Shown here: piece after piece, positions 7,833 to 16,032 of the stretch
How positions within the stretch are numbered: the first letter of the stretch is position 1
How the letters are laid out: every line of letters begins with the position of its first letter
Assembly (NCBI RefSeq): GCF_020194175.1
Contig: NZ_JADYVX010000040.1
Location: forward strand, 1 to 64,000
Direction: 5' to 3'
Length of the DNA stretch: 64,000 nt
Source: Bradyrhizobium sp. BRP22
Lineage (GTDB): Bacteria > Pseudomonadota > Alphaproteobacteria > Rhizobiales > Xanthobacteraceae
The notes under the pieces: generated by a model
What the model was told of the DNA's origin: nothing
What the model saw: the letters and a program-made list of their open reading frames with translations, nothing else
Databases searched by the model: none
Position numbers and translations under genes: made by a program

Positions 7833-8681
7833 CTAAAGCGCATGCATTGAGATCATGAAGCGGATCGGCAGCGGCATGTTGGGCGGCGCCTGCTGACTCA
7901 GCACCAGGCCGCGCAAGGCCTCGGTGATCGAACTGTCCCGATCAACGTCGCCGGTTGATCCGTCGAGCTCGGCCCTGTCAATCACTCGCGAGGACGGCGT
8001 CACCCATAGCTTGACCGCGACCCGATAGTCGCCGCGCTTATTCCGTCCGCCCTTCTTGAGCGCCTTCTGGATGTCCGATTGCATGAGGCCGATATACTCA
8101 CCCAGATTGCGATCGGAGCCATCGCCCGTGCCGCGAACACGCAGCGTGCCAAGCGTTATGTCCGCGGAGACCGGAGGATGGATCGGCGGCTCGTCCGGAT
8201 TCGGCGCGGACGCCGGCGCCAGGGTCACGGCGTTGGATCGGCTATAGCGCACCTTCAGGTCGGTATCGGCCAGGAGCATCAGCAACGCCGCCTGCGGCGT
8301 GAACTCGCCCTTGACCGGCTGCGCGCGGAAGCCGGCCGCCGAGGTCGTTTCGAACATCACCTGAACGCCGGCCTGCTGGCTGTACGCCTGCAGCGCGTCG
8401 ATCAGCGGCTGCGCCGGGATGTTAAACGTCATGAGACCGATCGGCGACGTCCGCTCGTTTCCAGACGCAACGGTAACTCCGACCATAATGAGAAGTACCG
8501 CCGCGATCTTCGCCAAGGGCCAGACGCCGAGGCGCGGCAGGCGTATCCGCTGCCGGACTTGCACACGGGACGAAACGATTTGGCCAATACCTACCATTGC
8601 TGACAACTGAGCCGTCTCGTCGGCTGCTTCCTTGCGAGGGTTTTTCGATTTCGCGCAGGGATCCCGGAGATCGCGCGCCAT
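7833..8681 (-). CDS. STN domain plus TonB C-terminal-like protein
   Basis: 282 residues from ATG 8681. A basic cytoplasmic N-terminus is followed by one membrane segment (LAKIAAVLLIMVGVTVASG, about residues 56-74). An STN (secretin/TonB short N-terminal) domain comes next (FNIPAQPLIDALQAYSQQAG ... LLADTDLKVRYSRSNAVTL). The end is a TonB-C-like domain (YRVAVKLWVTPSSRVIDRAE ... ITEALRGLVLSQQAPPNMPL). STN domains normally sit on TonB-dependent receptors and signal to FecR; here one is on a membrane-anchored TonB-like protein just upstream of fecI-fecR. It may be the signal carrier to FecR or a transducer for the TpsB complex. Domain assignment is from pattern only. Confidence 0.78.
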   Translation of the reverse strand: MARDLRDPCAKSKNPRKEAADETAQLSAMVGIGQIVSSRVQVRQRIRLPRLGVWPLAKIAAVLLIMVGVTVASGNERTSPIGLMTFNIPAQPLIDALQAYSQQAGVQVMFETTSAAGFRAQPVKGEFTPQAALLMLLADTDLKVRYSRSNAVTLAPASAPNPDEPPIHPPVSADITLGTLRVRGTGDGSDRNLGEYIGLMQSDIQKALKKGGRNKRGDYRVAVKLWVTPSSRVIDRAELDGSTGDVDRDSSITEALRGLVLSQQAPPNMPLPIRFMISMHAL

Positions 8682-8776
8682 CCCTCGGCCTCACATCGTA
8701 CCTTCTCATGTCAACCATATGACAGACTGGCGTGATGGCGTCACCTGACCGGCTTCGGTGCACCTGTTGATACGAA

Positions 8777-9145
8777 CTAGCGCACTGACGCGCCGATCGA
8801 CTGCGCGTCGATCGATACCTGTCCCTCCGCGATGCGGACCGGATAGAGCCGCAACGGCCGGCTTGGCCAGCCGTGCGAGATGCGGCCGTCGCGAAGATCG
8901 AACGACGCTGCGTGACGGGGACAGAACAGCCTTCCGCCCGTCACGCGACCAAGGCTCAGATCCGCCTGTTCGTGGGGGCACGCCCGTTCGCACGCGATGG
9001 CGTCGCCGTCGTTCCAGACCACGATCAAATCGATGCCACACACGCGCGCGCACACGATCGCTTCCGTCCTCAGCCGGCTCAACCCGCAGACCGGCACCCA
9101 GCCGGGTTGACCCGAATGTGCGGTGATCGGAAACCGTTCATCCAC
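8777..9145 (-). CDS. Rieske [2Fe-2S] ferredoxin-like protein
   Basis: 122 residues with both Rieske cluster half-motifs: CPH (ERACPHEQADLSLG) and CPRH (LFCPRHAASFDLRDG), separated by 16 residues as in Rieske ferredoxins and oxygenase ferredoxin components. No signal peptide or membrane helix, so it is soluble. GTG 9145 overlaps the livF stop by 8 bp, placing it last in the long amidohydrolase/Mo-hydroxylase/ABC transporter operon. It could pass electrons to an oxygenase or hydroxylase encoded elsewhere; partner unknown. Confidence 0.88.
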   Translation of the reverse strand: MDERFPITAHSGQPGWVPVCGLSRLRTEAIVCARVCGIDLIVVWNDGDAIACERACPHEQADLSLGRVTGGRLFCPRHAASFDLRDGRISHGWPSRPLRLYPVRIAEGQVSIDAQSIGASVR

Positions 9146-9842
9146 CGAGATAGGCCTTTCGCACGTGCTCGTTCTCGATCAGCGCCGCGCCCGTTCCGGC
9201 GAGCACGATCCGGCCGTTCTCGAGCAGATAGGCGTGATCGCACATTTCAAGCGCGGCGAAGGCGTTCTGCTCGACCAGCAGCACGGTGGTGCCTGCGTCG
9301 CGGATGCGGCGGATGATGGCAAAGGTCCGCTCGACGATGTTGGGCGCAAGTCCGAGCGAAGGCTCGTCGAACATGATCAATCGCGGCCGCGACATCAGCG
9401 CACGTCCGATCGCGAGCATCTGCTGCTCGCCGCCGGACAACGTGCCTGCGGCCTGCCGCCGGCGCTCGGCCAGCCGTGGAAATTCCTGATAGATGCGATC
9501 GCGATCGGCGGCGACCTCGGCGGAATCGCCGCGCAGATACGCGCCCATGTCGAGATTCTCCTCGACCGTCATGTGCGGAAACACCCGCCTCCCTTCCGGA
9601 CAATGCGCGATCCCGCTGGCGAGCACGCGTGGCGGTCGCGCTCTGGTGATCTCCTTGCCGTCGAAGAACATCTGCCCCGAGCGCGGCGGCACCAGTCCGG
9701 AAATCGCCCGCAGCGTCGTGCTCTTGCCGGCACCATTGGCGCCGATCAGGGCGACGAGCTGCCCGGCCTGCACCTGCAGCGAGATGCCGCGCAGCGCAGT
9801 GACGCCGCCATAGCCGCAGACGATATCGTGGACCTCAAGCAC
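9138..9842 (-). CDS. livF: Branched-chain-type ABC transporter ATPase, LivF
   Basis: ABC ATPase with Walker A GANGAGKST, signature LSGGEQQMLAIGRAL and Walker B IMFDEPSLGL. I chose GTG 9842: AGGGAG lies just upstream, the product is 234 residues (the LivF norm) and starts VLEVHDIVCGYGGVTALRG. The ATG at 9878 would overlap livG by 44 bp. Works with LivG to power LivH/LivM import of a substrate bound by LivK; the family takes branched-chain amino acids but also many amides, urea and aromatic acids. Here the operon partners point to a heterocyclic or amide compound. Confidence 0.93.
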   Translation of the reverse strand: MLEVHDIVCGYGGVTALRGISLQVQAGQLVALIGANGAGKSTTLRAISGLVPPRSGQMFFDGKEITRARPPRVLASGIAHCPEGRRVFPHMTVEENLDMGAYLRGDSAEVAADRDRIYQEFPRLAERRRQAAGTLSGGEQQMLAIGRALMSRPRLIMFDEPSLGLAPNIVERTFAIIRRIRDAGTTVLLVEQNAFAALEMCDHAYLLENGRIVLAGTGAALIENEHVRKAYLGG

Positions 9843-10620
9843 GCGCGGCTCCCTGCCCGAGATAGGCTTCGATGACATCGGGATCGTTCCGGATCGCCTC
9901 CGGCGGCCCCTCCGCGATGATCCTCCCGTAGTTCAACACCACGATCCGGTCCGAGACGCTCATCACCATCGGCATGTCGTGCTCGACCAGGAGGATGGTG
10001 ACGCCGCGATCGCGGATGTTGCGGATGAGCTCGACGAAGGTGTGGGTCTCCGACGCATTCATGCCGGAGACCGGCTCGTCGAGCAGCAGCATCGACGGCT
10101 CCGCGGCCAGCGCCAGCGCCACGCCGACAAGGCGCTGCTCGCCATAGGAGAGCGAGCCTGCAGGATCGTAGGCCCGCCGCTCGAGGCCGACCCATTCGAC
10201 GAGCTCGGCGGCGCGCTCGCGCAGCCGGCGTTCCGACGCGCGCGCGCGCGGCAGGCCAAGGATCGCCTCGAACAATCCGACCCTGCCCTGCCGATGCAGC
10301 CCGATCAGAAGATTGTCGTAGACCGTGTCGTTCGGGAAGACACTGGTTCGTTGGAACGTCCGGATCAATCCGAGATCGGCGATCTGATGCGGCTTCAATC
10401 CGTTGAGCGCGGTGCCGCGATAGCTCACTCTGCCATGGGCAGGATCCAGGAAGCCCGTCATGACGTTGAACGCCGTGGTCTTGCCGGCGCCGTTCGGGCC
10501 GATGAGGCTGACGATCTCGCCCTCGCCGACCGTGAAGTTCATCTCCGAGAGCGCGACGAGCCCGCCGAAGCGAACGGCGACCTGCTCCACGTTCAAGGCG
10601 ATCGCACGCGCGGTCGTCAT
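9835..10620 (-). CDS. livG: Branched-chain-type ABC transporter ATPase, LivG
   Basis: 261 residues from ATG 10620, which overlaps the livM stop (ATGA). Contains Walker A GPNGAGKTT, signature LSYGEQRLVGVALAL and Walker B MLLLDEPVSGMN, plus the longer helical insertion typical of LivG (LIGLHRQGRVGLFEAILGLP). Second ATPase of the transporter. The frame stays open upstream to 10776, but that part lies inside livM and has no LivG similarity. Confidence 0.94.
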   Translation of the reverse strand: MTTARAIALNVEQVAVRFGGLVALSEMNFTVGEGEIVSLIGPNGAGKTTAFNVMTGFLDPAHGRVSYRGTALNGLKPHQIADLGLIRTFQRTSVFPNDTVYDNLLIGLHRQGRVGLFEAILGLPRARASERRLRERAAELVEWVGLERRAYDPAGSLSYGEQRLVGVALALAAEPSMLLLDEPVSGMNASETHTFVELIRNIRDRGVTILLVEHDMPMVMSVSDRIVVLNYGRIIAEGPPEAIRNDPDVIEAYLGQGAARA

Positions 10621-11666
10621 GCGGGCTCCTTGGCACGTTCGGAGAAGGCAACCGGAGTGACCGCAACCACCGCCGCCTTGCGCTTTCGCTTCGCAAAGCG
10701 CTGCGCCAGCGAAGGCACGATGCCGCGCGGCAGCACGAAAAGGATCACGATCAGGACACCGCCATAGGCGATCCATTGCGCTTCCGGCGCCATGATCGGA
10801 CGCAGCATCACCGGCAGCAATCCGAAGATTAGGCCGCCGACGACCGGTCCCGCCAGCGAGCCCTTACCACCGCTGATGACCATGATCACCATGGTCACCG
10901 TGTTGATGAAGGCGAACACTTCGGGATCGATGATCCGGATGTAGTGCGCATAGAGGCTGCCAGCCGCGCCGGCGATGGCAGCCGAGATCACCGCGGCGAG
11001 CGTGAGCGTCCTGGTCACGTCGATGCCGACGGACACCGCCAGCGTCTCGTTTTCCATCAGCCCGCGCATGGCGCGGCCGAAATGGGAATGCACCAGCCGC
11101 GAGATCAGGAGATAGGCGACCGCTGCGACCGCGAGCACGAGATAATAGTTGTGAAACTTGGTGCGCAGCGTCAGTTCACCGAGACCCGGCAGGCCGATTG
11201 TGATCGACGGGATGTTGGTCAGCGCGAGCGGCCCCTGCGTCAGCTCCACCCAGTTCAGCGCCACCAGCCGGACGACCTCGGCAAAGGAAATGGTGACAAT
11301 CACGAAATAGGCGCCGCGCACGCGGAAGGACAGCAGTCCGACGAAATAGCCGCACAGTCCCGCGACCAGGATCGCCAGCACAAACCCCACGATCGGCGGC
11401 CATGGTTCGTGAACCAGGCGGAAGCCACCAGGCAACCCGATATCGAAGCCAAGCGAGGTCAGCGCGCTGACATAGGCGCCGATGCCGAAGAAGGCGATGT
11501 GACCGAGGCTGAGCTGACCGGTGAACCCGAGCAGGAGATTGAGGCTCATCGCGGCGATCATGAAGATACCGGTCGTGATCAGCGCGTTCAACAGATAGGG
11601 ATCGCGCAGCCAGAGCGGCACGGAGGCGAAGGCCGCGAGCGTGAGGATGGTGATCGCTGCCCTCAT
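10617..11666 (-). CDS. livM: Branched-chain-type ABC transporter permease, LivM
   Basis: 349 residues from ATG 11666, overlapping the livH stop by 4 bp. About ten hydrophobic helices (for example AAMSLNLLLGFTGQLSLGHI and VIMVISGGKGSLAGPVVGGL, both LivM hallmark stretches). Inner-membrane permease half that pairs with LivH. The C-terminus ends in a basic tail (LAQRFAKRKRKAAVVAV). Upstream open frame to 12203 is livH sequence in another frame. Confidence 0.94.
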   Translation of the reverse strand: MRAAITILTLAAFASVPLWLRDPYLLNALITTGIFMIAAMSLNLLLGFTGQLSLGHIAFFGIGAYVSALTSLGFDIGLPGGFRLVHEPWPPIVGFVLAILVAGLCGYFVGLLSFRVRGAYFVIVTISFAEVVRLVALNWVELTQGPLALTNIPSITIGLPGLGELTLRTKFHNYYLVLAVAAVAYLLISRLVHSHFGRAMRGLMENETLAVSVGIDVTRTLTLAAVISAAIAGAAGSLYAHYIRIIDPEVFAFINTVTMVIMVISGGKGSLAGPVVGGLIFGLLPVMLRPIMAPEAQWIAYGGVLIVILFVLPRGIVPSLAQRFAKRKRKAAVVAVTPVAFSERAKEPA

Positions 11667-12535
11667 CCGACGCGCTCCGAGCGCGCGAACAGACCGGTCG
11701 GCTTGAAGATCAGCACCGCGATGATGATCAGGAAGCCCATCGCGTCGCGGTATCCTGACGAGATGTAGCCGGCGCCGAGCTCCTCGGCCAATGCCAGGAT
11801 GAAGCCGCCGATGACCGCGCCGGTGATGTTGCCGAGCCCGCCGAGGATCACGATCGCGAACGCCTTGACCGCGGCAAGATCGCCCATCTGCGGAAAGATC
11901 ACATAGACGGGCCCGAGCAGCGCGCCCGCTGCTGCCGCAAGGCTCGAGCCGATCGCAAAGGTCGAGGTGTAGATGAGATCGACATTGACCCCCATCAGCG
12001 ATGCCGTGTCCTGGTCCTGAAACGTCGCCCGCATCGCGCAACCGAGCTTGGTGCGATTGATGAGCAGGTACGTCACCACGATCAGAAGCGCCGCGGCGGC
12101 CAGAACGAACAGCCGCAGCCAGGAAACCGAGACAGGCCCCAATACCAGCGGCGCTTCCGGAAACGGCGTCGCGACCGATTTCGCGACCCCGCCCCAGATC
12201 CACAGCGTGGCCGACTGCATCGCGATCCAGGCACCGATCATCACCAGCATGGTGGTGTCGATATCGGAGCCACGCAGCGGTCGCAGCAAGGTGAGTTCGA
12301 TCACCGCGCCCAGCAGCCAGCCGGCGACGACGGCGACCGGCAGCGCGAGAAAGAAGTTCAACCCGAGCTGCTGCACCACGATGAACATGATGTAGGCACC
12401 GAACGTGTAGAGCACGCCATGCGTGAAGTTCACCACATTCATGATGCCGAAGATCAAGGTCAGCCCGATCCCAAGCAGCGCATAGGTGCCGCCAAGGACG
12501 AGCATGTTGATCAGATGTTGCAGAAACTCGCTCAA
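11663..12535 (-). CDS. livH: Branched-chain-type ABC transporter permease, LivH
   Basis: 290 residues with eight or so membrane helices and the LivH stretches GIGLTLIFGIMNVVNFTHG and AFAIVILGGLGNITGAVIGG. Start is TTG 12535 with GGAG five bases upstream. A 225-bp spacer with a palindromic repeat separates it from livK, so the permease/ATPase genes may be expressed at a different level from the binding protein. Forms the translocation path with LivM. Confidence 0.93.
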   Translation of the reverse strand: MSEFLQHLINMLVLGGTYALLGIGLTLIFGIMNVVNFTHGVLYTFGAYIMFIVVQQLGLNFFLALPVAVVAGWLLGAVIELTLLRPLRGSDIDTTMLVMIGAWIAMQSATLWIWGGVAKSVATPFPEAPLVLGPVSVSWLRLFVLAAAALLIVVTYLLINRTKLGCAMRATFQDQDTASLMGVNVDLIYTSTFAIGSSLAAAAGALLGPVYVIFPQMGDLAAVKAFAIVILGGLGNITGAVIGGFILALAEELGAGYISSGYRDAMGFLIIIAVLIFKPTGLFARSERVG

Positions 12536-12592
12536 GGCGGCTCCATCATCCTATGGCGCAGTAGAAGTTGGTTGAAGCGGTCGGCCTGCAAA

Positions 12593-12708
12593 CTCCACCT
12601 CTCCCGCTTGCGGGAGAGGTCGGCGCGCAACACCGGGTGAGGGCTCTCTCCACACGAAGACTCGCGGAGAGACCCTCACCCCAGCCCTCTCCCGCAAGCG
12701 GGAGAGGG
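12593..12708. repeat. Intergenic palindromic repeat between livK and livH
   Basis: Two arms, CCTCTCCCGCTTGCGGGAG at about 12598 and CCTCTCCCGCAAGCGGGAG at about 12686, are each palindromes and are near-complementary to one another, with GGGTGAGGGCTCTCTC and GAGAGACCCTCACCCC pairing between them. Such an element folds into one long or two short hairpins. This type of repeat is widespread in Bradyrhizobium and relatives. Placed inside an operon, it may attenuate or stabilise the mRNA. Confidence 0.82.
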
Positions 12709-12761
12709 AGCCAAGCGCCGTCGTTGGTGCAGCTCGACCAGATTCCATCTCGTCCTCATCG

Positions 12762-13916
12762 TCACAGCGTCTTCATGTCGACCTTGCCGTCCGTAATCTC
12801 GATCAGATAGACGTTCGGCTGGCTCTGCCCACTCTCCTTGCCTTCCGGACCGGACTTGCGGAACACGATATCGCCGTTCAACCCCTTCACCTTGATGTCC
12901 CACAGCGCGGCCTTGATTGCCGCCGGCTCCGCCTTGCCGGCTTTCTCGATCGCAGCCGCCGCGGTGCGGATGCCGTCATAGCCGCGGAAGCTTTCAGTGC
13001 AGCCGGCGAAGTCGAAGCCGCGCTTCTTCCATTCCGACACGAAATAGTTGGTCGCTTCCGGGTTCGGCGTCTTCTCCGGGAACCACGGCAGGAAGGTCGT
13101 CAGGTGCATGGTGCCGTTGGCGGCGGCCCCCGCCTGCGCGATGATCTGATCCGGATTCTGCGAGCCGCCGGTGGTGATGATGCGCTTCTTCAAGCCCAGC
13201 GCCGCTGCCTGCTTGAAGATCAGCGTGAGCTGGTCGACCGCGGTGGTGACGATGACGGTCTCGGAATCCGAGCCCTTGATCTTGGAGAGCTGCGCGCTCA
13301 TGTCCTGCGCGCCCTGGTCCATGGTTTCGACCAGGCCGACGCTGATCCCCTTCTCCTTCATCATCTTGCTGAAATCCTCGGCAGTGCCACGGCCCCAGTC
13401 GTTATTGATGACGAGGAAATCGACTTTCTTCAGCGCGAGCTTGTCGACGATTCCCTTGAACGCGGCAGCCTCGACCGACGACGGCGGCGAGATGCGGAAG
13501 ATGAAGGGGTTGCCGGTGGTGGTGATCTTGCCGGACGACGACGTCTCGACGACCATCGGCGTTTCATATTCCATCAGCTTCGGCATCACGGCCAGCGTCA
13601 GGCTGGAGCCCCATGCGCCCATCAACACCGGCACCTTGTCGCTGGTGATCAGCTTCTCGGCGACGGCGGCGGCCTCGGTCGGATTGCTCTTGTTGTCCTC
13701 GATCACGAGCTCGAGCTTCTTGCCGAGGATGCCGCCCTTGGCATTGATCTCATCGGCGGCGATCTTGGCGCCGTTGACGACATAGGTGCCGGACGCGGCG
13801 AACGCGCCCGTGAGCGGTTCGTTCACGCCGATCTTGATGGTTTGCGCCTCGGCGCCGCCGCCGAATAAAACCGCTGCCAGCGCAATTGCCGGAACAATCC
13901 TGGACGTCCTTATCAT
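12762..13916 (-). CDS. Branched-chain-type ABC transporter substrate-binding protein
   Basis: 384 residues from ATG 13916, which is followed by a signal peptide (IRTSRIVPAIALAAVLFGGGAEAQ). The mature protein begins TIKIGVNEPLTGAFAASGTY, the type 1 periplasmic binding fold of LivJ/LivK proteins, and contains GGILGKKLELVIEDNKSNP and GFDFAGCTESFRGYDGIRTA-like segments. It follows the molybdenum hydroxylase small subunit by 78 bp. Captures the transported substrate in the periplasm. The family is promiscuous, so the ligand cannot be read from sequence. Confidence 0.93.
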   Translation of the reverse strand: MIRTSRIVPAIALAAVLFGGGAEAQTIKIGVNEPLTGAFAASGTYVVNGAKIAADEINAKGGILGKKLELVIEDNKSNPTEAAAVAEKLITSDKVPVLMGAWGSSLTLAVMPKLMEYETPMVVETSSSGKITTTGNPFIFRISPPSSVEAAAFKGIVDKLALKKVDFLVINNDWGRGTAEDFSKMMKEKGISVGLVETMDQGAQDMSAQLSKIKGSDSETVIVTTAVDQLTLIFKQAAALGLKKRIITTGGSQNPDQIIAQAGAAANGTMHLTTFLPWFPEKTPNPEATNYFVSEWKKRGFDFAGCTESFRGYDGIRTAAAAIEKAGKAEPAAIKAALWDIKVKGLNGDIVFRKSGPEGKESGQSQPNVYLIEITDGKVDMKTL

Positions 13917-13993
13917 GTGGCTCTCCAATCCCTCTGTTGATCTCCGCGCAGTCCCAACCTCGCCGCCCCGCGACATGGGGAGACGCCGAACCA

Positions 13994-15199
13994 TCAGGCC
14001 GCTCCGTCTCGCTTGACGAAGCGACCGAGCCAGCGCGTGATGCGCGCCCGCAAGACTTCTGAAATCATCGAAAACCCCTGCAACTCCGTCGCAGTTGCCT
14101 GCTCCGAGGATACCCCCGACATCCGGCGATCGAGATTTGCGGCAAATTCCGCGATTAGCCGCTCGGCAAGGTCGCGCACCAATCCCGGCCGTCCAACCTG
14201 CGCCAGCATTCCCGTCAGCGTGTATCCGATGGAGAGATCCACACGGGCCCCTGCGCCCTCTTCGATCGACGCCAGTTGGTAACGGATCTCACCCTGCGTC
14301 GCCGACCGGCTGCGCCGGTCGTTGCCGATACCGACGATGCGGCCGGAGAGATTGTTCGGATCTCGCTCGATCCGGGCCGTCCCCAGGAATGTCGCGGCGA
14401 TCGGACCAAGCTTGATGCGGATGGCGCCCTCGACCCGCTCCGGACTCGGCACCGCCGTCAACGACGCACCAGGCAAGCAGGCGGCAACGGCGGCGATGTC
14501 GTTGAACATCGCAAAGACATCCTTTGGCGGATGGGGAAGCGTGAAGTCGCGTTCGAGCCTGTTGGCCGGTGTGAAGTCCGGAATCTCGGCCGGGGCCGCC
14601 GCCGGCTCAGACGCGTAGACGGGTTCAGTCTGGACTGGTCGCGACGCCTGGATGACGCCCTCGCGCCCGCTTCGGCCGGAGCCGGCCGGACCCAGCACCT
14701 TTCGGCCGCCGTCCGGCTCGGGCGCGATGTTGCGGGCACGCCGTGCCTCGATCACGGACTGCACCGCCCGCACGATCCCAACATAGCCGGTGCAGCGGCA
14801 GAGATTGCCGCTCAGGCCGATGCGGATCTGGCGTTCATCGGCGGCGGTGAGACGCAACACGAGGTCACGCGCGGAGACCAGCATTCCCGGCGTGCAGTAG
14901 CCGCACTGCAGGGCGTGCTCGCGAGTGAAGGCGGCGCGAAGCTCGGCTGTGATGTCGTCGTCATCGAGCCCCTCGATGGTGGTGACATCGGCGCCCTCAC
15001 AGGCTACGGCGTAAGTGATGCAGGAGCGCGCCGGCACGCCGTCGAGCAGCACCGTGCAGGCACCGCAGACGCCATGCTCGCAGCCGAGATGCGTGCCGGT
15101 CAGATCGAGCTTGTCGCGGACGAAATCGGCCAGGCTCGTGCGCGGCTCTGCGACGGTCTGCACCGCACGACGGTTGACGTTGAGCGCGATCGTATTCAT
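13994..15199 (-). CDS. Molybdenum hydroxylase iron-sulfur subunit fused to a CoxG/SRPBCC domain
   Basis: 401 residues. Residues 1-~155 are a CoxS/XdhA-type [2Fe-2S] subunit: plant-ferredoxin cluster (CEHGVCGACTVLLDG) and second cluster (CGYCTPGM ... CRCTGY). After a linker of ~45 residues rich in Ala/Pro/Glu, residues ~205-360 form a CoxG-like SRPBCC domain (FTLPHPPKDVFAMFNDIAAV, ACLPGASL, GRIVGIGNDRRSRSATQGEI). CoxG is normally a separate membrane-recruitment protein; the C-terminal tail here is amphipathic (FSMISEVLRARITRWLGRF). ATG 15199 overlaps the medium-subunit stop. Carries electrons from the Mo site of the large subunit towards FAD. Confidence 0.9.
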   Translation of the reverse strand: MNTIALNVNRRAVQTVAEPRTSLADFVRDKLDLTGTHLGCEHGVCGACTVLLDGVPARSCITYAVACEGADVTTIEGLDDDDITAELRAAFTREHALQCGYCTPGMLVSARDLVLRLTAADERQIRIGLSGNLCRCTGYVGIVRAVQSVIEARRARNIAPEPDGGRKVLGPAGSGRSGREGVIQASRPVQTEPVYASEPAAAPAEIPDFTPANRLERDFTLPHPPKDVFAMFNDIAAVAACLPGASLTAVPSPERVEGAIRIKLGPIAATFLGTARIERDPNNLSGRIVGIGNDRRSRSATQGEIRYQLASIEEGAGARVDLSIGYTLTGMLAQVGRPGLVRDLAERLIAEFAANLDRRMSGVSSEQATATELQGFSMISEVLRARITRWLGRFVKRDGAA

Positions 15200-16032
15200 G
15201 CGGCCGCCTCGCGCACGGCGCGCTTGAGCACGCTCACATGAATATGTCGATCAGCCGCGCTGCCGATGCCGGCTTTCGCGAGAAGCGTATCGGCAACCCG
15301 CGCGTCAAAGCGTTCCTTGTAGTCGCCGGCGATGCGCCCGCCGAACAACTCCGCGGCATCGGTGATCACGATCGGCGCGGTATCGATCGCGCCCATCACC
15401 ACGCGCGCCGTCGCAGCGCTCGGATCGATCATCACGGCGCCGAGCGCGTGCGCGAACTCACCGGTCTTGCGGCAGCTCTTGGCGTAGCCCCAGTGCGCCG
15501 ATGCCGGCCGCGCCGGGACATGGATGGTCTCGACGATCTCGCCGGGACGCAGAGTGGATTCGAGCGCGCCGAGAATGAAATCTTCCATCGCGACCGTGCG
15601 CGCACCTGCGAGGCTGCGCAACGTCAGCCGCGCCCCGAATGCCGCAAGCGCCGATACCCAATCGGCGGCGGGGTCGGCATGGCTGAGAGAGCCGCCGATC
15701 GTGCCGCGGTTGCGCACCGCGCGATAGGCAATGTTGGCGGCGACGCCCCGCATGGCGCCACGCGTCACATCCGGCGTGCGTCCATCCTCGATATCGGCAT
15801 GCGTGATGCAGGCCCCGAGCACGAGCTCGTCGCCGCTCCGTTCGGCCTGCTTGAGCTCGGCAAGGCCGGTGATGTCGACGACCAGTTCCGGCTGGACCAG
15901 CCGGAGGTTCAACATCGGACCGAGCGACTGCCCGCCGGCGATGATCTTCGCCGAGCCGTTGGCTTCAGCGAGCAACGAAAGCGTGGCCTGCAGATCGCGT
16001 GGACGCTCATAGCCGAAAGGCGCGGGTTTCAT
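15196..16032 (-). CDS. Molybdenum hydroxylase FAD-binding (medium) subunit
   Basis: 278 residues, CoxM/XdhB type. FAD contacts are visible as AKIIAGGQSLGPMLNLRL near residue 32 and NRGTIGGSLSHADPAADW near residue 110; C-terminal part is the CO_deh_flav_C region. ATG 16032 overlaps the large-subunit stop (ATGA) and the stop overlaps the iron-sulfur gene start, so the three subunits are translationally coupled. Transfers electrons from the iron-sulfur centres to an acceptor. Confidence 0.93.
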   Translation of the reverse strand: MKPAPFGYERPRDLQATLSLLAEANGSAKIIAGGQSLGPMLNLRLVQPELVVDITGLAELKQAERSGDELVLGACITHADIEDGRTPDVTRGAMRGVAANIAYRAVRNRGTIGGSLSHADPAADWVSALAAFGARLTLRSLAGARTVAMEDFILGALESTLRPGEIVETIHVPARPASAHWGYAKSCRKTGEFAHALGAVMIDPSAATARVVMGAIDTAPIVITDAAELFGGRIAGDYKERFDARVADTLLAKAGIGSAADRHIHVSVLKRAVREAAA

